Assembly (NCBI GenBank): GCA_021815905.1 | Contig: JAKAZP010000225.1 | Span: forward strand, 1 to 5,021 | DNA from: Pseudomonadota bacterium | GTDB lineage: Bacteria; Pseudomonadota; Gammaproteobacteria; Steroidobacterales; Steroidobacteraceae | DNA length: 5,021 bases | Reading direction: 5' to 3' | Shown: positions 1-5,021 of the stretch, piece by piece | Numbering within the stretch: the first letter of the stretch is position 1 | How the letters are laid out: every line of letters starts with the position of its first letter | Notes under the pieces: generated by a model | Told to the model about the DNA's origin: nothing | Seen by the model: the letters and a program-made list of their open reading frames with translations, nothing else | The model's database searches: none | Position numbers and translations under genes: made by a program

Positions 1-1740
1 CTTGAACTGAGCGAGATCGATGTAAAGCAGCGCGAAGGTGCCCTCGCAGCGCTGGGCGTTGAGGACCGCCGCATGCAGCCGGTTGTCGAATTCGCGCCGG
101 TTGATGAGCCCGGTCAGCGCATCGTGACTCGCCTGGTACGAGAGCGCGCGCGTCAGCCGGCGCTCCTTGGTCACGTCGTGGAACACGATGACGGCGCCGA
201 TGACACTTCCGCGCCTGTCGCAGATCGGCGCCGCCGACTCCTGGATCGCCACTTCGTGCCCGGAGCGGGTGATGAGGACCGAATGATCCGCGGGCGAGGC
301 CGCATCGCCCCCGCCGAGCACGCAAAGCAGCGGATTCTCGACCGGCTCGCGCGTGATCTCGTTGACGAGCCGGAGCACCTCGGTGATCGGACGCCCCCGC
401 GCCTCATCGAGCGACCACGCCGTGAGGCTCTCGGCGACCGGATTGATGTACTCGATCCGCCCCTCGGCGTTGGTGCTGATGACCGCATCGCCGATCGACT
501 GCAGAGTCACCTGCGCACGCTCCTTTTCCGCGAAGATCGCCTGCTCGGCGCGCTTGCGCTCGGTGATGTCGGCAATGGTGCCCTCATAGCCCGTGATCCG
601 GCCGGTCGAATCCCGCACCGCGCGGGCGTTCTCCAGGATGACCACCTGCTCGCCATCGCGCCGCCGCATGAGGAACTCCGCATTGCGGATCTCCCCGAGC
701 GCCTCGACGCGGCGCATGAATTCGGCCCGGTCGGCCGGATTCCAGTAAAGCGTAGCAACGCTCGGCAGCGCGTACAGTTCCTCGGCACTGCCGTAGCCCA
801 AGATCTCGACGAAGGCGCGATTCACCGAGCGCAGCCGCCCATCGCGGCCGCTCTGGTACACGCCCTCGGCGATGCTCTCGAACAGGCCCCGGAACTTGGC
901 CTCGCTCTCCCGCAACGCCTCCTCCGCCAGGCGCCGGCCGATCGCGATGCCGGCGATCTGCGCGGCGTGCGCCATGATCCGCAGCTCTCGCTGTCCCGGC
1001 AGCCCCGAGGTCGAATGGTAGACGCCGAGGGAGCCGAGGAGCTTGCCGTCGGTCGCCTTGATGGGAGTCGACCAGGCCGCCCGCAGTCCCGCCCCGAGCG
1101 CGGTCTCGCGCAGCGCCTCCCAGAACGGGTCAACCGCGATGTCCGCCACCAGCGCCTGACGGCCGAGATACACCGCCGCGGCGCAGGAGCCGTTACGGAT
1201 GTCAATCGGGCAGTGCTCGAGCATCCGGCGCAGCGCGAGCGGCAGCCGCGAGCCGACGATGTAGGAGAACGCGAGCGACGCCGGGTCGAGCACGGAGATC
1301 GTGCACGCGGTGCCGATGCCCACCGACTCGATGAAGCGGGTGATCGAGGCGAGCACATCCGAGAGCGGCGCGTTGCCGGTCAGCTGCTCGAAGACCGCGC
1401 GCTCGGCGACCGCCACGCGCTCGGTGAGCTCGGATTCCTGCGCGCGGTAGCCGAGCTCGGCGGCCTCGTCGGCCATGAGCCGCATCGACTGCACGATCCC
1501 GCGCCGCTCCGCATCCATCGACGCGAACTGCGCGCTCACGAGCTTCAGCAGCATGCCGAAATCGGGAATCTCGGCGCCCGAGCGCAGCCTCGCCTCCTTC
1601 AGCAAGCCGTTGAGCTGGGGATGCAGATCCGCCCCGAGAGCGGCGAGACCCGGCTCGGCGCGCACGAGGGTCGTGGTCGCCCCGGTGGTGAGCGCCGTGC
1701 TCTCGGACGGCCTCGATGCGGACTGCTCCTGCCCTGACAT
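1..1740 (-). CDS. GAF-PAS-PAS-GGDEF cyclic-di-GMP signalling protein, C-terminus beyond the window
   Basis: Cytoplasmic signalling protein that probably makes c-di-GMP, or turns it over if an EAL domain follows. 580 codons are visible from ATG 1738-1740, and the frame is still open at base 1. Residues 1-115 are polar and helical (coiled-coil-like around 70-118), with no signal peptide or membrane segment. Residues ~121-268 are a GAF domain: note NGSCAAAVYLG (183-193), VADIAVDPFW (198-207) and AWSTPIK (222-228). Residues ~280-400 are a PAS domain ending in a PAC motif, DITERKRAEQ (391-400). Residues ~408-525 are a second PAS ending in VFHDVTKERR (519-528). The GGDEF domain begins at SHDALTGLINRREF (538-551) and is cut just after YIDLAQFK (573-580). 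The GG(D/E)EF motif itself lies outside the window. Proteins with this second-PAS/GGDEF junction often carry a C-terminal EAL domain; that is inference here. The start follows the upstream lipoprotein stop by 4 bases with no strong Shine-Dalgarno, suggesting translational coupling. Confidence 0.93.
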   Translation of the reverse strand, partial: MSGQEQSASRPSESTALTTGATTTLVRAEPGLAALGADLHPQLNGLLKEARLRSGAEIPDFGMLLKLVSAQFASMDAERRGIVQSMRLMADEAAELGYRAQESELTERVAVAERAVFEQLTGNAPLSDVLASITRFIESVGIGTACTISVLDPASLAFSYIVGSRLPLALRRMLEHCPIDIRNGSCAAAVYLGRQALVADIAVDPFWEALRETALGAGLRAAWSTPIKATDGKLLGSLGVYHSTSGLPGQRELRIMAHAAQIAGIAIGRRLAEEALRESEAKFRGLFESIAEGVYQSGRDGRLRSVNRAFVEILGYGSAEELYALPSVATLYWNPADRAEFMRRVEALGEIRNAEFLMRRRDGEQVVILENARAVRDSTGRITGYEGTIADITERKRAEQAIFAEKERAQVTLQSIGDAVISTNAEGRIEYINPVAESLTAWSLDEARGRPITEVLRLVNEITREPVENPLLCVLGGGDAASPADHSVLITRSGHEVAIQESAAPICDRRGSVIGAVIVFHDVTKERRLTRALSYQASHDALTGLINRREFDNRLHAAVLNAQRCEGTFALLYIDLAQFK

Positions 1741-1744
1741 GCGG

Positions 1745-2317
1745 TCAAGCGCCGGAATTCGGCTTCCCGGGGCTGGCGGTGGCGCCGGGCGCCGGCGCGC
1801 CGACGATCACCGGGATGGAGAACGGCCAGACCACCGTCTGGCCGCCCATGGAGACTCCCACGGCGGCCGTCACGGTGAAGATGCCCGTGCCGAGGGGCCT
1901 TATGGTGATCGAGCCGAAGATCGGCTCGCGGGGCGCCGGCGCCGGGAGCTGCCGATTGGCTCCGGCGCCGAGGACATCGAGACCGGTACGGGCGCCGAAC
2001 AGCACCCTCAGGCTGTCGATGCCGGCGTCGAGCGGGATGAGCGCGTAGTCGATCACCTCCTGCTGACCGACCTCGGGACGGCTACGGATCTCGAACTTGA
2101 GCGTGACAGGCGCACTGCCCGTGCCCGGGCCCACGGCATCGATCATGCCGGCCAGGGCCTTCTGGGCCGCCTGCGAAACGGCGGGTCTCGCGGGAGCCGC
2201 GGCGCCGGCCGAGGGGGCCTTGGCGTGACCATTGAAATAGCCACAGCCGGCCAGGGCCATGGCGAGAGCCAGGCCTAAGCCGCAGCGCAGAGCGGAAAAT
2301 ACTGGTGGCGTCCGCAT
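1745..2317 (-). CDS. Predicted lipoprotein of unknown function, beta-rich
   Basis: A 190-residue protein of a family I do not recognise. It begins with a lipoprotein signal: Arg2 and Arg11, a hydrophobic core (about 13-23), and a lipobox L-A-G-C at 22-25. Cys25 would be the lipidated residue. Residue 26 is Gly, not Asp, which would favour outer-membrane sorting under the enterobacterial +2 rule. An Ala/Pro-rich linker follows (about 32-48), then a predicted helix (about 48-62). The domain from about 67 to 175 has alternating hydrophobic residues typical of beta strands, such as VTLKFEIRS (71-79) and FTVTAAVGVS (147-156). The tail is Pro/Gly/Ala-rich. It has no catalytic motif. ATG 2315-2317 is chosen because it gives a normal-length signal peptide, although no good ribosome binding site precedes it. 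Its stop lies 4 bases before the GGDEF gene, so the two probably share one transcript. A role in sensing or envelope structure is possible but unproven. Confidence 0.85.
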   Translation of the reverse strand: MRTPPVFSALRCGLGLALAMALAGCGYFNGHAKAPSAGAAAPARPAVSQAAQKALAGMIDAVGPGTGSAPVTLKFEIRSRPEVGQQEVIDYALIPLDAGIDSLRVLFGARTGLDVLGAGANRQLPAPAPREPIFGSITIRPLGTGIFTVTAAVGVSMGGQTVVWPFSIPVIVGAPAPGATASPGKPNSGA

Positions 2318-2447
2318 GACACCGCGCGGGGTTCTTCTGTGCTTCCGATACTGTGCGACCGGATGTCACCATAACGCGAGCGCGCCCTTCGGCGCATCGA
2401 TTTCTTTGGAATTTCGTGACGTTGGACGCTTTTGCCGCAGCGCCGGG
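2318..2447. other. Intergenic gap between srkA and the lipoprotein gene
   Basis: This 130-base gap holds no supported gene. The half nearer srkA (about 2398-2434) is A/T-richer than its surroundings, which would suit a promoter for the lipoprotein-GGDEF pair. I could not find a -35/-10 pair that fits well: GTATCG and TATGGT on the minus strand are poor -10 candidates. A 5-bp perfect hairpin (GCGCC/GGCGC, 2382-2395) lies here, without a U-tract in the leftward direction. No terminator for srkA is evident, so read-through from srkA into the lipoprotein gene remains possible. Confidence 0.5.
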
Positions 2448-3461
2448 TCAGCCCGAGAGCAGCGGGGGCTCCTCGATCGCGGCAATCTGCTCCCTCAGGT
2501 CCCCCAGATAGCGCTCCCAGTGGCGCTCCTCGGCGAACCAGGGGAAGGCCCGGGGGAAGGCCGGGTCCGCCCAGCGGTGGCAGACCCAGGCGGCGTGATG
2601 CAGCATTCGCAGCCCCCGCAGCGGCTCGATGAGCTTCACCTCGCGAAAGTCGAGGTCGGCGAACTGCAGGTAGCCCGCGAGGAACTCCGCCCACTGGCGC
2701 TGCTGCTCGTGCGGGGACCCGGAGAGGAGCATCCACAGATCCTGGATCCTCGGCCCCATGGCGCAGTCGTCCAGGTCGACGAATACCGGGCCGTGCTCAT
2801 CCCACAGGAGATTCCCGAGATGACAGTCCCCATGCAGGCGGATCTCCGCGGTGCGGCCAACCTCCTCGTACGCCTGCTCGATCCGCTCCAGGAGCTCGGC
2901 GCTCACCCGCTCGTAGGCGCCGCGCGAGCCCGCGGGCAACAGCCTGCTCGCGAGGACGAGCGCGCGCGCCTCGTACCCCAGGCGCTCGATGCCGATCCGA
3001 GGGCGGCGCTCGAACGCGCCCCGTGCACCCACCTGATGGAAACGGGCGAGCGAGCGGCCGAGGAGCTCGCGTGCCCCGGGCGCGTCGAGCTCGGGCGAGT
3101 GGCCCCGCAGCCAGGGAAAGGCGGCGAAGCGGAAGTCACGATGGCGATAGAGCGTCTCGCCGCCGCAGGAGGCAACCGGAGCCGCGACCGGGAGCTCCGC
3201 TTGCGCGAGCTCGGCGGTGAAGCGGTGCTCCTCGAGAATCTCGGCATCGCTCCAGCGCGCGGGACGATAGAACTTGAGCACCCGCAGACCCGCGGAGGTC
3301 CCGAGCTGATACACCCGGTTTTCGTAGCTGTTGAGCGCGAACAGCCTGCCGTCGGGCTCGAGTCCGACGGAGTCGGCCGCATCGAGCACGCACTCGGGCG
3401 TCAGGCCCGCGAACGGCATCGAGAAAGGCGTCACCTGAGGATCGCGGCTTTTGTTTATCAT
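2448..3461 (-). CDS. srkA: Stress response kinase A (SrkA/YihE/RdoA family Ser/Thr protein kinase)
   Basis: Cytoplasmic Ser/Thr protein kinase with the aminoglycoside-phosphotransferase (choline-kinase-like) fold. In E. coli, SrkA counters envelope/Cpx-linked stress and MazEF-mediated death. The 337 residues match the E. coli protein (about 328) along their whole length. LNSYENRVYQ (43-52) starts the nucleotide-binding lobe. Lys63 in VLKFYRP is the likely ATP-phosphate contact, followed by EILEEHRF (74-81). The catalytic loop is RLHGDCHLGNLLW (208-220), with Asp212 as catalytic base and Asn217. The metal-binding motif VFVDLDD (226-232) precedes GPRIQDLWMLL (236-246). The C-terminal RWADPAFPRAFPW (296-308) and EPPL are family signatures. 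The start is uncertain: Met1 (3459-3461) has no clear ribosome binding site. Met15 (3417-3419) has AGGTGA (3431-3436, minus strand) 11 bases upstream and leaves an N-terminus closer to the E. coli one. In E. coli, dsbA follows this gene; here a lipoprotein gene follows after 130 bases. Confidence 0.96.
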   Translation of the reverse strand: MINKSRDPQVTPFSMPFAGLTPECVLDAADSVGLEPDGRLFALNSYENRVYQLGTSAGLRVLKFYRPARWSDAEILEEHRFTAELAQAELPVAAPVASCGGETLYRHRDFRFAAFPWLRGHSPELDAPGARELLGRSLARFHQVGARGAFERRPRIGIERLGYEARALVLASRLLPAGSRGAYERVSAELLERIEQAYEEVGRTAEIRLHGDCHLGNLLWDEHGPVFVDLDDCAMGPRIQDLWMLLSGSPHEQQRQWAEFLAGYLQFADLDFREVKLIEPLRGLRMLHHAAWVCHRWADPAFPRAFPWFAEERHWERYLGDLREQIAAIEEPPLLSG

Positions 3462-3502
3462 CGGCGTGGATTCGATTTACCCGGCTACGGACCTGAGTTT
3501 GC
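3420..3502. promoter_or_regulatory. Divergent srkA/galE control region (putative)
   Basis: Only 41 bases separate the galE ATG (3503) from the longest srkA start (3461), or 83 bases if srkA begins at Met15 (3419). The stretch 3449-3480 is noticeably richer in A/T than its surroundings. On the plus strand TATCAT (3456-3461) matches the sigma-70 -10 consensus at 5 of 6 positions and could serve galE, but I see no good -35 at standard spacing. On the minus strand GATAAA (3454-3459) matches 4 of 6. Used as a -10 for srkA, it would start transcription downstream of Met1 and so force use of Met15. All of this is inference from short motifs. Confidence 0.35.
3431..3436 (-). promoter_or_regulatory. 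Candidate Shine-Dalgarno for the shorter srkA start
   Basis: AGGTGA on the minus strand lies 11 bases before the Met15 codon of srkA (3417-3419). It is the best purine-rich site near either candidate start, and Met1 has nothing comparable. The spacing is a little longer than usual, so it favours the shorter protein without proving it. Confidence 0.35.
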
Positions 3503-4495
3503 ATGAAACACGCCCCGATTCTCGTCACCGGCGGCGCCGGATACATCGGCAGCCACGTCGTGCTTCAGCTTCGCGCCCGGGGCGAGGACGTGGTGGTGCT
3601 CGATGATCTCTCGCGCGGCTTCCGCCAGGCCGTGCTCGACACGCCGCTGGTGATCGGCCGGGTGGGCGACCGGGCCCGGGTGCTCGAGACGCTGCGCGAG
3701 CATCGGATCGACACGGTGATGCACTTCGCCGCCTATACCATCGTGCCGGAATCGGTGCGGGAGCCGCTGAAGTACTACGGCAACAACACCTGCTCCACCC
3801 GATCGCTGCTCGAATGCTGCCTGGAGGCCGGCGTGCGGCATTTCGTCTTCTCCTCGACCGCCGCCGTCTACGGCATTCCCGCCGACGGGCTCGCCTCGGA
3901 GTCGAGCCCGACCGCGCCCATCAACCCCTACGGCACCTCGAAGCTCATGTCGGAGTGGATGCTGCGCGATGTCTCCGCCGCCTCGAGCCTGAAGCACGTG
4001 GCGCTGCGATACTTCAACGTCGCCGGCTCCGACTCGCAGTGCCGCGTGGGGCAGTCGACGCCCCAGGCGACGCTCCTGGTCAAGGTCGCCTGCGAGGCGG
4101 CGGTGGGCAAGCGCGATCATGTGTCGATCTTCGGCACCGACTATGACACGGCCGACGGCACCGGGGTGCGCGACTACATCCACGTGGAGGACCTGGCCAC
4201 GGCGCATCTGGATGCGCTCGAGTATCTGCGCGCGGGCGGCGCCTCGACCGTCCTCAACGTCGGCTATGGTCATGGCTACAGCGTGCGGGAAGTCCTGAAG
4301 AGCGTCGAGCGCGTCTCGGGCGCTCGCCTGACGGTGCGCGAGGAGCCGCGCCGGGCCGGGGATCCGCCCTCCCTCGTCGCGCACGCCGAGCGCATCCGCA
4401 GCGTCCTCGGGTGGAAGCCCCGGCTCGATGACCTCGACACCATTGTGCGGACCTCCCTCGCGTGGGAAAAGCGCCTCGCCCGCGAGCCCTGGTGA
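3503..4495 (+). CDS. galE: UDP-glucose 4-epimerase (GalE/ExoB-type extended SDR)
   Basis: Interconverts UDP-glucose and UDP-galactose using tightly bound NAD, supplying sugars for polysaccharide or LPS. It is a cytoplasmic 330-residue protein, close to the usual ~330-340. The Rossmann NAD motif is VTGGAGYIGSH (8-18). VVLDDLSRG (31-39) follows, then HFAAYTIVPESV (74-85), a variant typical of ExoB-like epimerases rather than the E. coli HFAGLKAVGESV. Catalytic residues are in SSTAAVYG (117-124, Thr119) and NPYGTSK (141-147, Tyr143 and Lys147). RYFNVAGSD (169-177) and DYDTADGTGVRDYIHVEDLA (213-232) are further family signatures. RRAGDPPSLVA (283-293) forms part of the sugar pocket. ATG 3503 is chosen because the NAD motif begins at residue 8, the normal distance; the upstream GAG (3495-3497) is only a weak ribosome binding site. 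It is divergent from srkA, and a histidine kinase gene follows 49 bases after its stop. Activity on UDP-GlcNAc/GalNAc cannot be excluded. Confidence 0.95.
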   Translation: MKHAPILVTGGAGYIGSHVVLQLRARGEDVVVLDDLSRGFRQAVLDTPLVIGRVGDRARVLETLREHRIDTVMHFAAYTIVPESVREPLKYYGNNTCSTRSLLECCLEAGVRHFVFSSTAAVYGIPADGLASESSPTAPINPYGTSKLMSEWMLRDVSAASSLKHVALRYFNVAGSDSQCRVGQSTPQATLLVKVACEAAVGKRDHVSIFGTDYDTADGTGVRDYIHVEDLATAHLDALEYLRAGGASTVLNVGYGHGYSVREVLKSVERVSGARLTVREEPRRAGDPPSLVAHAERIRSVLGWKPRLDDLDTIVRTSLAWEKRLAREPW

Positions 4496-4528
4496 GGCGC
4501 GAGCCGCAGGCGCCGACGAGCGTGCCTC
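4494..4528 (+). terminator. Imperfect stem-loop at the galE stop (weak terminator candidate)
   Basis: GAGGCGCG (4494-4501) can pair with CGTGCCTC (4521-4528) in an 8-pair stem with one G-U wobble. The 19-base loop can itself form a short GCC/GGC hairpin. The stem starts inside the galE stop codon. No T-run follows, so it does not look like a standard intrinsic terminator. It could be a weak attenuating structure, an mRNA 3'-end stabiliser, or chance pairing in GC-rich DNA. Confidence 0.2.
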
Positions 4529-4532
4529 GCTG

Positions 4533-4538
4533 TAGAAT
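4533..4538 (+). promoter_or_regulatory. Candidate -10 element for the histidine kinase gene
   Basis: TAGAAT matches the sigma-70 -10 consensus TATAAT at 5 of 6 positions and lies in otherwise GC-rich DNA. Six bases separate it from the ATG at 4545, so transcription would be expected to start at or within a base or two of that ATG, giving a leaderless mRNA. I find no convincing -35 hexamer 16-18 bases upstream, and no Shine-Dalgarno precedes the ATG. Confidence 0.4.
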
Positions 4539-4544
4539 GCCCTG

Positions 4545-5021
4545 ATGCAGTGGCTGCGTCCCAAGTCCTTGAGCGGCCTGATGCTTCTCGGCCTGGCGCT
4601 CCTCGCCCTGCCGCTGCTCGGGGCGATCATCACGGCCGCCCTGCAGATCCGCACGCTCGCCACCACGGGTCAGAAGATCGTCATCGAAGGGGTGACGGCC
4701 GCGCGCGCCAGCCAACAGCTCTTCAGCGAGATCTCCTCCCTCGAGCGCACCGCGCGTCTGTACCAGGTGCTCAACGACTCGAAGCTCCTCGACAGCTACA
4801 AGCTCGAGGATCAGGCGCTCAGCGCGACCCGCATCCAGCTGTACGTCCATGCCACTCGGGCCACGCGCGATACGCTCGAGCAGCTGGCCGTGGTGCAGCA
4901 TGCGATCCGCGTGAGCGTGCTCAGCACGCCGCCGGCCCCGAGCTCGAGCGGCTCGAACGGCACGGGCGCCTCGGGCGCGGGCAGCGCGGGCGCGACCGGC
5001 GGATCGGGCGGCAGCGGCGCG
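4545..5021 (+). CDS. Membrane sensor histidine kinase, GlrK/QseE-like N-terminus (partial)
   Basis: 159 codons are visible and the frame is open at the right edge. Residues 1-10 are basic (Arg5, Lys7) and precede one hydrophobic segment at about 11-33 with an internal LPLL (22-25), so the N-terminus should sit in the cytoplasm. The following region (34-125) is helical and would be periplasmic. It contains SQQLFSEISSLERTARLYQV (56-75) and ND(S)KLLDSYK, resembling the sensor region of GlrK/QseE-type kinases (an E-x-ER-x-x-RxYxVL pattern, then a D-x-x-L-x-x-x-Y pattern). Residues 129-159 are almost only Gly, Ser, Ala, Thr and Pro. HAMP, HisKA and ATPase domains would lie outside the window, so kinase identity rests on N-terminal resemblance remembered from the family. 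GlrK-type kinases pair with a sigma-54-activating response regulator (GlrR); none is visible here. ATG 4545 is the only start giving a full membrane segment. An unrelated one-TM signalling protein is the alternative. Confidence 0.75.
   Translation, partial: MQWLRPKSLSGLMLLGLALLALPLLGAIITAALQIRTLATTGQKIVIEGVTAARASQQLFSEISSLERTARLYQVLNDSKLLDSYKLEDQALSATRIQLYVHATRATRDTLEQLAVVQHAIRVSVLSTPPAPSSSGSNGTGASGAGSAGATGGSGGSGA
4929..5021 (+). repeat. Low-complexity Gly/Ser/Ala coding tract
   Basis: This tract encodes residues 129-159 of the histidine kinase and continues to the window edge. It starts PPAPSSSG and goes on as irregular SG, GA, GS and TG dipeptides written mostly with GGC/GCG/TCG/AGC codons. 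There is no fixed DNA repeat unit, so it is compositionally simple rather than a tandem repeat. It probably encodes a flexible linker. Confidence 0.7.

Noticed and set aside
73..1737. Very long plus-strand open frame (554 codons) opposite the GAF-PAS-PAS-GGDEF gene
   Set aside because: Its product is rich in Arg, Asp, His and Pro with no domain, whereas the minus strand gives clear GAF, PAS and GGDEF motifs over the same bases. It is a shadow caused by GC-rich third positions.
1475..2278. Plus-strand open frame (267 codons) spanning the lipoprotein/GGDEF junction
   Set aside because: It runs antisense across two genes, and its product has no domain and shadow-like composition. The lipobox-bearing protein on the minus strand explains the region better.
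2382..2395. Short GC hairpin (GCGCC, 4-base loop, GGCGC) considered as an srkA terminator
   Set aside because: The stem is only 5 bp and no U-tract follows in the srkA direction. The T-rich stretch is on the plus-strand side, where no gene ends. Such hairpins are common by chance in this base composition.
2259..3506. Long plus-strand open frame (415 codons) opposite srkA
   Set aside because: It covers the end of the lipoprotein gene and all of srkA in antisense, with no recognisable motif. SrkA is certain on the other strand.
3485..4666. Long minus-strand open frame (393 codons) opposite galE
   Set aside because: It lies antisense to a complete, motif-rich epimerase gene and spans past its end into the next gene. 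Its composition (Arg/His/Gly/Ala) is typical of a shadow frame.
4254..4901. Minus-strand open frame (215 codons) opposite the galE end and the histidine kinase start
   Set aside because: It is antisense to both. The plus-strand kinase start has a clear membrane segment and a family-like sensor region.
1..5021. Mobile element, CRISPR, toxin-antitoxin or defence system
   Set aside because: I looked for direct or inverted repeats, spacer-like arrays, transposase or recombinase motifs and small paired genes, and found none. All coding space is accounted for by ordinary chromosomal families plus one unknown lipoprotein.

Overview
The window is GC-rich throughout and strongly biased to G/C at third codon positions, so long open frames appear opposite every real gene. 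The gene content suggests a high-GC gammaproteobacterium or a near relative: an SrkA/YihE-type kinase, a GlrK/QseE-like histidine kinase N-terminus, and a GAF-PAS-PAS-GGDEF cyclic-di-GMP protein. This placement is inferred from gene families only, and I cannot name a genus.

Layout. Three genes read leftward. From right to left they are srkA (a Ser/Thr kinase of the aminoglycoside-phosphotransferase fold, about 2448-3461), a predicted lipoprotein of unknown function (1745-2317), and a large cytoplasmic GAF-PAS-PAS-GGDEF protein that starts at 1740 and runs off the left edge (1-1740). The lipoprotein stop and the GGDEF start are 4 bases apart, so these two look translationally coupled. A gap of 130 bases separates them from srkA. 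Two genes read rightward: a complete UDP-glucose 4-epimerase-like gene (galE/exoB type, 3503-4495), divergent from srkA, and the start of a membrane sensor histidine kinase (4545 to the right edge). There are no tRNA or rRNA genes, CRISPR arrays, insertion sequences or integration signatures, and no gene-free stretch above about 130 bases.

How the genes fit together. The region looks like ordinary chromosomal housekeeping and signalling: envelope-stress protein kinase, nucleotide-sugar supply for surface polysaccharide, a two-component sensor, and c-di-GMP signalling. I see no evidence of a new defence or mobile system. The points most worth checking are: the lipoprotein coupled to the c-di-GMP protein; an Ala in place of a usually conserved Asp at the start of the GGDEF domain; a Gly/Ser/Ala-rich tract in the sensor part of the histidine kinase; a likely leaderless start for that kinase; and the uncertain srkA start in a compact divergent promoter region.
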